Assembly: GCA_039815825.1 (NCBI GenBank)
Contig: JBCBYO010000045.1
Coordinates: 1 to 21,746, forward strand
Direction of reading: 5' to 3'
Length of the DNA stretch: 21,746 nucleotides
DNA from: JBCBDX01 sp039815825
Lineage (GTDB): Bacteria; Pseudomonadota; Alphaproteobacteria; Rhizobiales; Rhizobiaceae
Shown here: piece by piece, positions 7,643 to 15,175 of the stretch
Layout: each line of letters starts with the position of its first letter
How positions within the stretch are numbered: position 1 is the first letter of the stretch
Translations under genes and position numbers: made by a program
The notes under the pieces: generated by a model
What the model was told of the DNA's origin: nothing
Database searches by the model: none
What the model saw: only the letters and a program-made list of their open reading frames with translations

Positions 7643-8095
7643 ATGCGTCTCACGCGACAAACGGATTACAGCCTGCGGATCTTGATGTTCTGCGCGGCAA
7701 GCGGTGACCGCATTTCGCGCGTATCCGACATCGCGCAGGCCTATTCGGTTTCAGAAACGTTCATCTTTAAGTTGCTCAAGCGCCTGGTCGATGCCGATAT
7801 TGTCACAACGACCCGCGGTCGAGCCGGCGGAATTCGGCTTGCAAGACCTGCTGGCGACATCACAGTAGGCGAAGTGGTACGGGTTGCTGAAGACAATATG
7901 TCTATTGCCGATTGTTTCGAAGTGGATGGCCCTAATTGCCCGCTGGTTGCTTCCTGCCAGCTAAAGAATGCGTTTTCCGAGGCACTTGAGGCCTTTCTTG
8001 GTGTTTTGGATGGCGTGACGATCGACGATTTGTCCAAGCCCAGTGCTGCCGTTATCAATCTACTTGCCCAAATAGACGGGCCACCCCCGCGCTAG
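7643..8095 (+). CDS. rirA: Rrf2-family iron-sulfur regulator RirA (rhizobial iron regulator)
   Basis: A 150-aa winged-helix regulator of the Rrf2 family. It starts MRLTRQTDYSLRILMFCAAS, typical of the family, with a helix-turn-helix in about residues 25-50 (DIAQAYSVSETFIFKLLKRL) and a wing at RGRAGGIRLARP. The Fe-S cysteines are C91, C99 and C105, the same numbers reported for Rhizobium leguminosarum RirA; IscR has C92/C98/C104, so the 8/6 spacing supports RirA. RirA carrying a cluster represses iron-uptake genes and loses activity as the cluster degrades in low iron. Start: the ATG at 7643 follows a purine-rich GGGTGGAAAGCGG; a TTG at 7628 would add five residues. It diverges from the fbpA-like gene across two matching operators, which argues for local control and autoregulation. 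Confidence 0.93.
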   Translation: MRLTRQTDYSLRILMFCAASGDRISRVSDIAQAYSVSETFIFKLLKRLVDADIVTTTRGRAGGIRLARPAGDITVGEVVRVAEDNMSIADCFEVDGPNCPLVASCQLKNAFSEALEAFLGVLDGVTIDDLSKPSAAVINLLAQIDGPPPR

Positions 8096-8096
8096 G

Positions 8097-8138
8097 CGAT
8101 TTGCGCCACTTTGTACCTTTGGCGGCTTGCCCAAATCG
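8097..8138 (+). other. Imperfect hairpin downstream of rirA
   Basis: Outer arms CGATTTG (8097-8103) and CAAATCG (8132-8138) enclose inner arms CGCCA (8104-8108) and TGGCG (8120-8124), with a seven-base bulge on the 3' side. It begins just after the rirA stop and ends 49 bases before the DRL start. There is no following T-run, so it is a weak terminator candidate at most; it could also fold in the leader of the DRL transcript. Confidence 0.3.
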
Positions 8139-8187
8139 TCTTCACTCGGTACCGCTAGGTACGACGGGATAATCTGGTTACAACGGC

Positions 8188-9525
8188 ATGCCTCCACATC
8201 CTTTTTTGCCGCCAAATGTAGCGTTGAGCGGTTTGGCATCGGAACTGGCTCAGCGCGAAGACGAGGGTCGCCCGATACGTATCGGTTTGGTCGGCACCGG
8301 TGAAATGGGAACCGACATCTTTACGCAAGTGGCGATGATGAAGGGCATTGAAATTGCCACCGTCATGGAGCGTTCGCCAGGAAAGGCCGCTACCGGTGCG
8401 CTGCTAGCCTATGGCGAAGATGGCCACGTTGTTGAAGCCAATTCTCACGATGCGGTATCCACCGCCGTCGAAAATGGCAAAATAGCCGCGACCACCGATC
8501 TGGACTTGGCGCTAAGCCACGATCTGGTCGATGTGGTGATCGATGCGACCGGTGTGCCGGAGGCGGGTGCCGACATCGGGATGCGCACCATCGGCCATGG
8601 CAAGCATTTGATCATGATGAATGTCGAGTGCGATGTATGCATTGGTCCATATCTGCGCCATGAGGCCGATAAGGCAGGGGTAATCTATTCGCTCGGCGCA
8701 GGTGATGAGCCGTCCTCTTGCCTTGAAATCATCGAGTTTCTCACGGCGATGGGCCATTCGGTCGTGTCGGCGGGCAAGGGAAAAAACAATCCGCTCAATT
8801 TCGACGCTGTTCCCGATGACTATCAGGAAGAAGCTGATCGACGGAACATGAATGTTCGCATGCTGGTCGAGTTTGTAGACGGCTCCAAAACGATGGTTGA
8901 GATGTGCGCCATTGCAAACGCAACCGGTCTTGTGCCTGATATCGCGGGCATGCATGGGCCGCGCGCAACGGTCGATCAGCTCGCCTCGGTGCTTATCCCG
9001 CAAGAAGATGGCGGCGTCCTCTCCAAGCCGGGCTGTGTTGACTACTCAATTGGCAAAGGCGTGTCGCCGGGCGTTTTTGTCGTCATCAAGGCTGAACATC
9101 CGCGCATTCATGAGCGCATGTCCGATCTGAAGATGGGGGAGGGGCCATATTTTACATTTCACCGGCCCTATCACCTGACGTCGCTGGAAGTGCCGCTTAC
9201 GGCCGCGCGCCTCATGTTCACCGGTAGGCCCGACATGGTGCCGCTAAAATTGCCGGTAGCTGAGGTCTGCGCAGTCGCCAAACGCGACATCAAAGCTGGC
9301 GAAAAGCTCGATGCGGTGGGCCAATATTGCTACCGTTCTTGGACAATGACTCGAGAACAAGCGATCGCCAAAAACGCAATGCCGTGTGGTCTTTTGGAGA
9401 ACGGGACCGCGCTAAAAAATATCCGCAAAGGCGAGCTTTTAACGCGCGACAACGCCAAACCAATGGCGGGTTCATTGATAGCCGAACTGCGAGATCGGCA
9501 GGAAGCATTGTTCGCCACATATTGA
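8188..9525 (+). CDS. drl: DXR-like (DRL) 1-deoxy-D-xylulose-5-phosphate reductoisomerase, homoserine-dehydrogenase-like with SAF domain
   Basis: A 445-aa protein of the group often labelled 'homoserine dehydrogenase-like with C-terminal SAF domain'. An N-terminal Rossmann fold has GLVGTGEMGTD (33-43) and VVIDATGVPEAG (116-127). A central catalytic region holds SLGAGDEPSSC (168-178) and AGKGKNNPLNFDAVPDDY (195-212). An SAF-type domain covers about 357-425. These stretches match what I remember of Brucella abortus DRL, which replaces DXR in the second MEP step (DXP to MEP, NADPH-dependent). The family has paralogues of other function, but the next gene, 167 bases downstream on the same strand, encodes DXS, which makes the DRL substrate. 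A canonical DXR, with its different fold, is not in the window. The start has only a weak ribosome-binding site. Confidence 0.78.
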   Translation: MPPHPFLPPNVALSGLASELAQREDEGRPIRIGLVGTGEMGTDIFTQVAMMKGIEIATVMERSPGKAATGALLAYGEDGHVVEANSHDAVSTAVENGKIAATTDLDLALSHDLVDVVIDATGVPEAGADIGMRTIGHGKHLIMMNVECDVCIGPYLRHEADKAGVIYSLGAGDEPSSCLEIIEFLTAMGHSVVSAGKGKNNPLNFDAVPDDYQEEADRRNMNVRMLVEFVDGSKTMVEMCAIANATGLVPDIAGMHGPRATVDQLASVLIPQEDGGVLSKPGCVDYSIGKGVSPGVFVVIKAEHPRIHERMSDLKMGEGPYFTFHRPYHLTSLEVPLTAARLMFTGRPDMVPLKLPVAEVCAVAKRDIKAGEKLDAVGQYCYRSWTMTREQAIAKNAMPCGLLENGTALKNIRKGELLTRDNAKPMAGSLIAELRDRQEALFATY

Positions 9526-9636
9526 ACCTGACGAATTGTCCCATTACAGCAAAGCCATACACATATTATCTGAAAAGCAGAGAAATGATCACCCCGCGCC
9601 AACACCCGGTTGACGAAGTTGATGTTTCAGGCAAAA

Positions 9637-9674
9637 CTGTCAATAAAAGTTGACAGATAAAAGTGTCAATAAAA
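9637..9674. promoter_or_regulatory. Inverted and direct repeats just upstream of dxs (possible operator)
   Basis: CTGTCAA (9637-9643) and TTGACAG (9650-9656) form a perfect 7-bp inverted repeat with the six-base spacer TAAAAG. The sequence TGTCAATAAAA occurs at 9638-9648 and again at 9664-9674, 26 bp apart, so there are one and a half copies of a possible operator. The right arm also reads TTGACA, a perfect -35 hexamer, though the -10 region downstream is poor. The block ends 18 bases before the dxs ATG and overlaps nothing coding. The regulator is unknown; it lacks the TGA-N9-TCA of the iron boxes. Confidence 0.5.
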
Positions 9675-9692
9675 AGAGAGGCTGGGGAGCGA

Positions 9693-11621
9693 ATGACGAA
9701 GCGATTTGAGACACCGTTGCTTGACCAAGTGGTTGTTCCAAGTGATCTCCGGGCTCTGCATGAGGATCAGCTGCCGCAAGTGGCCGATGAGTTGCGCAGC
9801 GAACTTGTCGACTCTGTTTCCCAATCGGGTGGGCATTTGGGCTCCAACCTCGGCGTTGTTGAGCTGACGGTCGCGCTCCACCATGTTTTTGACACGCCCA
9901 ACGACCGAATCATTTGGGACGTGGGCCACCAGTGTTATCCGCACAAAATCATTACGGGTCGGCGCGATCGTATTCGCCAAATCCGCAAAGAAGACGGCCT
10001 ATCCGGGTTCACCAAACGCGCCGAGAGCGAGTATGATCCGTTTGGCGCGGCCCACTCATCTACATCGATCTCTGCCGGTTTGGGTATGGTAGAAGCCGCC
10101 CGTCTGCAGGGGCTCGAGCGGCAGGTCATATCGGTAATCGGCGACGGATCGATGTCGGCGGGCATGGCCTATGAGGCCATGAACAATGCCGGTGCCGCCG
10201 ATGCGCGCCAGATTGTGATTTTGAACGACAATGACATGTCTATTGCGCCGCCAACCGGTGCGATGAGTGCCTATCTGGCGCGGCTGGTGTCGGGCAAAAC
10301 CTATTTGAACCTGCGCGAAAGCGCCAAGCAGCTTTCCAAACGCCTGCCGAAGTTTTTCCAGGACAAGGCACGCAAAACGGAGGAATACACACGCACATTC
10401 TTCTCCGGCGGTACGCTGTTTGAGGAATTGGGTTTCTTCTATGTGGGCCCCATTGATGGTCATAATTTCCACCATCTACTGCCGGTCCTAAAGAATGCGC
10501 GGGACGCTGGTGTTGGCCCGATCATGATCCATGTTGTGACGCAGAAGGGCAAAGGTTATGCGCCCGCTGAGCAAGCGGCTGACAAGTATCACGGCGTTGC
10601 CAAGTTCGATGTCATCACCGGCGCTCAAGCCAAACCAAAACCAAACGCACCTGCCTACACAAAAGTCTTTGGGAGCGCGTTGGCGCAAGAAGGTCGCGAG
10701 GATGATAAGATCGTCGCCATAACCGCGGCGATGCCGTCCGGCACCGGCGTGGATATATTTGAAAAAGAATATCCTGAACGTACCTACGATGTGGGCATCG
10801 CTGAACAGCATGCTGTAACCTTCGCAGCTGGTATGGCGGCCGACGGTATGAAGCCATTCTGTGCGATTTATTCCACATTCTTGCAGCGCGCCTACGATCA
10901 GGTGGTGCATGATGTTTGTATTCAGAACCTGCCAGTCCGGTTCCCAATCGATCGCGCGGGTTTTGTTGGCGCTGATGGTGCCACGCACGCTGGCTCGTTT
11001 GACATCGCTTATCTCGGCTGTTTGCCCAATATGGTTGTTATGGCTGCTGGTGATGAAGCCGAGCTGAAGCATATGGTCCGAACCGCTGCCGAATATGACG
11101 ACGGTCCCATCGCGTTCCGTTATCCGCGTGGCGAAGGCGTTGGCGTGGACATGCCCGAACGGGGGGAGTTGCTCCAGATCGGTAAAGCACGTGTGATGCG
11201 CGAAGGCGGCAATGTTGCCATCGTCTCGCTAGGTGCCCGTTTGAAAAAAGCGCTTTTGGCGGCAGAAAAACTAGATGCCTATGGTTTGCCTGCCACTGTT
11301 GTGGATGCTCGCTTTGCCAAACCCATCGATGAAGATATTATCGCTCAGGTTGCCAAAAACCACGAGCTGGTGATCACGGTTGAAGAAGGCTCAGTTGGCG
11401 GCTTTGGATCGTTTGTGGCCCATTTCCTCACAAGCAACGGTTATCTGGATGGCAATTTGAAGTTCCGGTCGCTTTTCCTGCCTGATCGGTTCGAGGATCA
11501 AGCTTCCCCCGATCGTATGTACGAACTTGCAGGCCTTGATGCGCAAGGCATTGTTGACGCGGTGTTCAAAGCGCTTGGTCGCGAGCAAACCGTGGCAGCG
11601 GTTCCGGACATGCGGGCCTAG
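9693..11621 (+). CDS. dxs: 1-deoxy-D-xylulose-5-phosphate synthase
   Basis: A 642-aa thiamine-diphosphate enzyme that condenses pyruvate and glyceraldehyde 3-phosphate to 1-deoxy-D-xylulose 5-phosphate, the first step of the MEP isoprenoid pathway. Length is normal for DXS. Visible elements: GGHLGSNLG (47-54) with the substrate-site His, the GDGSMSAGMAYEAMNNAG diphosphate/metal motif (150-167), LNDNDMSI (177-184), KYHGVAKFD (298-306), and the catalytic Glu of GIAEQHAV (E371). It keeps the pattern of housekeeping alphaproteobacterial DXS and not that of a divergent transketolase. The ATG at 9693 follows GGGGAGCG; a GTG at 9663 would add ten residues and overlap the repeat block. Adjacent to the DRL gene, so steps one and two of the pathway are neighbours. 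ThDP is also needed for this enzyme's flux. Confidence 0.95.
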   Translation: MTKRFETPLLDQVVVPSDLRALHEDQLPQVADELRSELVDSVSQSGGHLGSNLGVVELTVALHHVFDTPNDRIIWDVGHQCYPHKIITGRRDRIRQIRKEDGLSGFTKRAESEYDPFGAAHSSTSISAGLGMVEAARLQGLERQVISVIGDGSMSAGMAYEAMNNAGAADARQIVILNDNDMSIAPPTGAMSAYLARLVSGKTYLNLRESAKQLSKRLPKFFQDKARKTEEYTRTFFSGGTLFEELGFFYVGPIDGHNFHHLLPVLKNARDAGVGPIMIHVVTQKGKGYAPAEQAADKYHGVAKFDVITGAQAKPKPNAPAYTKVFGSALAQEGREDDKIVAITAAMPSGTGVDIFEKEYPERTYDVGIAEQHAVTFAAGMAADGMKPFCAIYSTFLQRAYDQVVHDVCIQNLPVRFPIDRAGFVGADGATHAGSFDIAYLGCLPNMVVMAAGDEAELKHMVRTAAEYDDGPIAFRYPRGEGVGVDMPERGELLQIGKARVMREGGNVAIVSLGARLKKALLAAEKLDAYGLPATVVDARFAKPIDEDIIAQVAKNHELVITVEEGSVGGFGSFVAHFLTSNGYLDGNLKFRSLFLPDRFEDQASPDRMYELAGLDAQGIVDAVFKALGREQTVAAVPDMRA

Positions 11622-11785
11622 AACAGGTTTAATACCAAAAGGCTATTACGGTTGCAGTGATGGATCGATTCACGTAATGCGTGAGCAGAGCTATTGGGCA
11701 AATCTTTGGGGCATGGGACAGGCATTGGCGTGGTCATTCGAACCGTCAAGATGACGCGACATCTGTCTTTCATCATTTCTTGGCA

Positions 11786-11814
11786 TTGACCGATTAGCTG
11801 CTTTGCTTAGCAAT
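11786..11814 (+). promoter_or_regulatory. Weak possible promoter ahead of the phosphohexomutase gene
   Basis: TTGACC (11786-11791), a 17-base spacer and AGCAAT (11809-11814) give a good -35 and a poor -10 match, 31 bases before the chosen ATG. The rest of the 223-base gap after dxs shows no clear gene, hairpin with T-run or long repeat. Confidence 0.25.
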
Positions 11815-11844
11815 GGTGCAGTGCATCCAAATATGGTGGAATTA

Positions 11845-13362
11845 ATGAAAAAACCGGTCGCGCAACTTACGCCAAACACGTTCGAGTTTGAAACAACCCC
11901 GCTCGTTAAACCTACGGGGTTCCGTGAATATGATGCGCGTTGGTGGTTCGGTCACCCGGCCTCGGATAAAGAACCCGAATTGAACCTGATGGGGATACAA
12001 GCGCTTGGCATGGGCCTTGGGACGCTCATCCAACGGCTTGGCGCAGGCCCCGACATTGTCGTGGGGCACGATTTTCGCGGCTATTCTATGAGCATCAAAT
12101 TGGCGCTGACCCAGGGTCTCATGGCCGCTGGTGCCAACGTCAAGGACATCGGTCTCGCATTGTCGCCCATGGCCTACTATGCGCAGTTTGCGCTTGATGT
12201 GCCATCGGTTGCGATGGTCACCGCCTCCCATAACGAAAATGGCTGGAGCGGCGTAAAGATGGGGTGCGCACGGCCACTGACGTTTGGGCCAGATGAAATG
12301 GGTCAGCTCAAAGAAATAGTTCTGAACGCCGACTTTGATGCCAATGGCGGTGGTTCATACGAGTTCGTCGATGGCTTCCGGCAAAACTACCTAGACTCAT
12401 TGGTTGAGGGTAAATCGATCAAGCGAAAGCTGAAGGTTGTCGCGGCCTGCGGCAATGGCACGGCCGGCGCGTTCGGTCCGGAGGCGCTGGAGCGGCTTGG
12501 TTGTGAGGTTATTCCGCTCAATGCGGAGCTTGATCACACTTTCCCCAATTACAACCCAAATCCGGAAGACATGGAAATGCTGCATGCGATCCGGGATGCA
12601 GTACTGGAACACGGTGCTGACGTAGGCCTTGGTTTTGACGGTGACGGAGATCGCTGTGGGGTAGTCGACAATGAGGGCAATGAGATATTTGCCGACAAGG
12701 TTGGCGTGATGCTTGCGCGCGATATTTCCGCTCAATATGATCATGCGCAATTTGTTGTCGACGTTAAATCTACGGGTCTGTTTCTAACAGATCCGGTGCT
12801 AAAGGAGCAGGGCGCCAAGACTGATTATTGGAAAACCGGCCACTCCTATATAAAGCGCCGCGTCAATGAACTCGACGCCATTGCCGGTTTTGAAAAGTCT
12901 GGGCACTTTTTCTTCAATCCACCGATTGGCCTTGGCTACGACGATGGCATCGTCACGGCAATTGCAGTCTGTGAGATGTTGGATCGCAACCCTGAAAAGT
13001 CGATGGCCGATCTCTACCGCGCGCTGCCTTTGACCTATGGTTCGCCGACCATGTCACCGCACTGTGACGATGAGATTAAATATGATGTCATCGAGCGTGT
13101 CGTGGCGCGTTTTGAGCAAATGCACAAAGCCGGTGAAAAAATCGCAGACCATGACATTGTCGATCTAATCACGGTCAACGGCGTACGTGTTGTTACTGAT
13201 GATGGCACTTGGGGTTTGGTGCGTGCGTCATCCAACAAGCCCGAATTGGTTGTTGTGGTCGAAAGCCCTGTCTCCGAGGAGCGTAAGGTCGCAATGTTCC
13301 ATGCTGTGGATGCGGTATTGCGCGAAAACTCGGAAGTCGGCGAGTACAACCAGACACTTTAG
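11845..13362 (+). CDS. Phosphomannomutase/phosphoglucomutase (alpha-D-phosphohexomutase family)
   Basis: A 505-aa phosphohexomutase that moves a phosphate between C1 and C6 of a hexose phosphate, feeding GDP-mannose or glucose-1-phosphate for cell-surface polysaccharide. All four family signatures are present in order: phosphoserine loop TASHNENGW (S128), metal loop DGDGDR (265-270), sugar-recognition loop FEKSGH (349-354) and phosphate-binding RASSNKPE (460-467). I chose the ATG at 11845, preceded five bases away by GGTGGA; an ATG at 11833 and a TTG at 11803 are in frame, but the extra residues look non-homologous. In Rhizobiales such genes are named manB, pmm or noeK; sugar specificity cannot be read here, so no symbol is given. 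It ends three bases from the stop of the convergent DUF3750 gene. Confidence 0.9.
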   Translation: MKKPVAQLTPNTFEFETTPLVKPTGFREYDARWWFGHPASDKEPELNLMGIQALGMGLGTLIQRLGAGPDIVVGHDFRGYSMSIKLALTQGLMAAGANVKDIGLALSPMAYYAQFALDVPSVAMVTASHNENGWSGVKMGCARPLTFGPDEMGQLKEIVLNADFDANGGGSYEFVDGFRQNYLDSLVEGKSIKRKLKVVAACGNGTAGAFGPEALERLGCEVIPLNAELDHTFPNYNPNPEDMEMLHAIRDAVLEHGADVGLGFDGDGDRCGVVDNEGNEIFADKVGVMLARDISAQYDHAQFVVDVKSTGLFLTDPVLKEQGAKTDYWKTGHSYIKRRVNELDAIAGFEKSGHFFFNPPIGLGYDDGIVTAIAVCEMLDRNPEKSMADLYRALPLTYGSPTMSPHCDDEIKYDVIERVVARFEQMHKAGEKIADHDIVDLITVNGVRVVTDDGTWGLVRASSNKPELVVVVESPVSEERKVAMFHAVDAVLRENSEVGEYNQTL

Positions 13363-13365
13363 ATA

Positions 13366-14100
13366 TTAAAGAGGCGTCCCCACCCGCCCGATAGCCGGAA
13401 GCTTCAGGGCGGGGCGCACAAAGTCAAAGCCCAGCGTTTGCCCGAATATGTTGATCTCAAATCCGGTCAGCAAACCAGCGGACAAACCTGCGAGCCCGTA
13501 GACTGAGAGATGGACATTCTGCTGGTCGGGGGTCACCTGAAAGACTTTGCCCCCCGCCAACCAGTCTTTCCCGACCGCATTGGGTGGTAAAACGGCACCA
13601 ATCTCGGGCACTTCCCGCAGCACGTGCGCGACAAAACTGTTTGAGTTGGGGCCAGGCCAAATCCGATATCCCCCGCGCCCGGCATGAGGGTATTCGGCAA
13701 TTGCACGGCGTATCATGGGAATAAGCAGGGCCGCCTCCAAGCCGCGCACCGTTTTGATGATGAACGGCGGATTTGAATACCAATTTGCATCTGCTGCGTA
13801 GGCATTTCGGCGAACCGGCTGGCCCCAACCCACCTTGTCATAGCGCTCATAGTTAACTGCGCCATGATCCTTCAGCACAATCCATGAATGCACGGAAAAA
13901 GCGCCCTTCAACCCACCGGTTCGCGCGGCCATGATATGCACGACTGCTTCTGGTTCCTGTGCGGCTGTCGGCAAAAGGCCGGTCGCTGACCAGTTGGCTT
14001 GGCGCCAACTATCGGGACGATCAACAGTGGACCACCACGCCCCTGCGGCACCCATTGGAAGCAAGAATGTAAAAACAATAATGATGATGAAGGAGCGCAA
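13366..14100 (-). CDS. DUF3750-family membrane-anchored protein of unknown function
   Basis: A minus-strand frame whose conserved part matches DUF3750, an uncharacterised, largely proteobacterial domain. From the chosen TTG at 14100 it is 244 aa. One N-terminal membrane segment (FIIIIVFTFLLPMGAAG, about 4-20) is followed by a soluble region with HSWIVLKD, RRNAYAADANWYSNPP and the family-like WPGPNSNSFVAHVLREVPE. The protein is therefore probably anchored with its domain outside the cytoplasm. The start is uncertain: the frame stays open upstream to 14385, but that part lies antisense to the asparaginase gene and has low-complexity, non-conserved content. Any true start should lie near 14100-14165. 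No enzymatic function can be assigned. The stop is three bases from the mutase stop. Confidence 0.75.
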   Translation of the reverse strand: MRSFIIIIVFTFLLPMGAAGAWWSTVDRPDSWRQANWSATGLLPTAAQEPEAVVHIMAARTGGLKGAFSVHSWIVLKDHGAVNYERYDKVGWGQPVRRNAYAADANWYSNPPFIIKTVRGLEAALLIPMIRRAIAEYPHAGRGGYRIWPGPNSNSFVAHVLREVPEIGAVLPPNAVGKDWLAGGKVFQVTPDQQNVHLSVYGLAGLSAGLLTGFEINIFGQTLGFDFVRPALKLPAIGRVGTPL

Positions 14101-14173
14101 TTGCGGGTTGCTCTTCTGTTGTATGGCATCAAAGTGTAAAGCTTGGCGACGCAAATATGGACAAAATACGGCA

Positions 14174-15175
14174 ATGGCAAATCCAGTGATTGCGCAGGTG
14201 CTTCGCGGTATTCGCATCGAAAGTGTCCATCGCGGCGCTTTGGCGGTCGTAGACGCCGACGGCACTCTTGTGCATGCGCGTGGAGATGTTGATGCGCTGG
14301 CTTTCCCAAGATCCTCACTAAAACTCATGCAGGCGCTACCGTTAGTCGAAAGCGGCGCAGCCGATGCGCTGGATTTCGACAACAAGCAAATGGCGGCCGC
14401 ATGCGCATCGCACTCATCGTCACAGATGCATGTGCAGGTAGTGGGCGATATGCTCCAAAAAGCCGGTGTCCATGAGGGTGACCTGCAATGTGGCGCGCAC
14501 TGGCCTGTCTATTCGACAACTGACGTGGTTGCCATGGCGCAACGTGGCGAAAAGCCGAACCGTATCCACAATAACTGTTCAGGAAAGCATGCGGGCTTCC
14601 TGTGCACATGCAAACATTCCGGTATTGCCGTTGACAACTACATTGACCCGCAAAACCCATTGCAGCGCGAGGTTCGCGCTCTGGTTGGCGACCTTTGTGG
14701 TGCTGTGATCGGCGATGACCATTGCGGCCTGGATGGTTGTTCAGCACCCACATTTGCAGTGCGGATTGTCGGGATGGCAAATGCTCACGCTCGGTTGGGT
14801 ACCGGACAGGGATTGGCTGCCGGGAGAGCTGATGCTGCCAAGAGACTGTTGGCTGCCTGTATGGTAGAGCCTCAAATGGTCGCAGACCATGGTCGCTACT
14901 GTACGATGCTTATGCAGGCTGCGCCGGGGCGGCTATTCGCCAAGACCGGCGCGGAAGGTTTTTATGCGGCTTCGCTGCCGGAGAAGGGTCTCGGAATTGC
15001 ACTCAAATGCGATGATGGCGCAACCCGAGCCGCCGAAGTCACTATGGCAGCAGTGCTCGCGCAATTGTTGGGAGAAACAGATCCCGCTTACGAGGCTTTA
15101 GTTACTCTATCCCGCCAAGATGTGCGAGACTGGAACAAAAACACCGTAGGCGAAGTTCGCGCCGTTATCGACTGA
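14174..15175 (+). CDS. ansA: Class 3 L-asparaginase, Rhizobium etli AnsA (ReAV) family
   Basis: A 333-aa cytoplasmic asparaginase (L-asparagine to aspartate and ammonia) of the thermolabile R. etli class, unrelated in fold to the E. coli type I/II enzymes. The residues described for ReAV line up almost by number: a Ser-x-x-Lys tandem in FPRSSLK (S47, K50), a second serine in CASHSS (S79) with a lysine at FAKTGAEG (K257), and zinc ligands C135 and K138 (HNNCSGKH) and C189 (GLDGC). The fold is beta-lactamase-like. The ATG at 14174 fits the known family start; the frame is open further upstream to 13931, but that region is non-coding or antisense to the DUF3750 gene. Its stop directly abuts the stop of the minus-strand YbjQ gene. 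It diverges from the DUF3750 gene over about 73 bases. Confidence 0.9.
   Translation: MANPVIAQVLRGIRIESVHRGALAVVDADGTLVHARGDVDALAFPRSSLKLMQALPLVESGAADALDFDNKQMAAACASHSSSQMHVQVVGDMLQKAGVHEGDLQCGAHWPVYSTTDVVAMAQRGEKPNRIHNNCSGKHAGFLCTCKHSGIAVDNYIDPQNPLQREVRALVGDLCGAVIGDDHCGLDGCSAPTFAVRIVGMANAHARLGTGQGLAAGRADAAKRLLAACMVEPQMVADHGRYCTMLMQAAPGRLFAKTGAEGFYAASLPEKGLGIALKCDDGATRAAEVTMAAVLAQLLGETDPAYEALVTLSRQDVRDWNKNTVGEVRAVID

Noticed and set aside
7643..8095. Assignment of the Rrf2 regulator as IscR or NsrR
   Set aside because: The three cysteines are spaced 8 and 6 residues at 91, 99 and 105, as in RirA; IscR has 6 and 6. No isc/suf or nitric-oxide genes are adjacent, while an iron-uptake gene is.
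8188..9525. Assignment of this gene as homoserine dehydrogenase
   Set aside because: The C-terminal SAF domain and the AGKGKNNPLNFDAVPDDY region are not those of biosynthetic homoserine dehydrogenase, which ends in an ACT domain; the dxs neighbour favours DRL.
10488..11072. Long minus-strand open frame within dxs (194 aa)
   Set aside because: It is antisense to conserved DXS sequence; composition (many His, Arg, Ile) and lack of motifs or a ribosome-binding site indicate a chance frame.
13931..14173. Upstream extension of the asparaginase frame
   Set aside because: It covers the antisense of the DUF3750 gene and the intergenic region; the family start fits 14174, with all active-site residues then matching R. 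etli numbering.
14101..14385. N-terminal extension of the DUF3750 frame to 14385
   Set aside because: It lies antisense to the asparaginase coding region and is rich in Ser/Ala/Thr with no conserved pattern; it looks like a shadow of the real gene.
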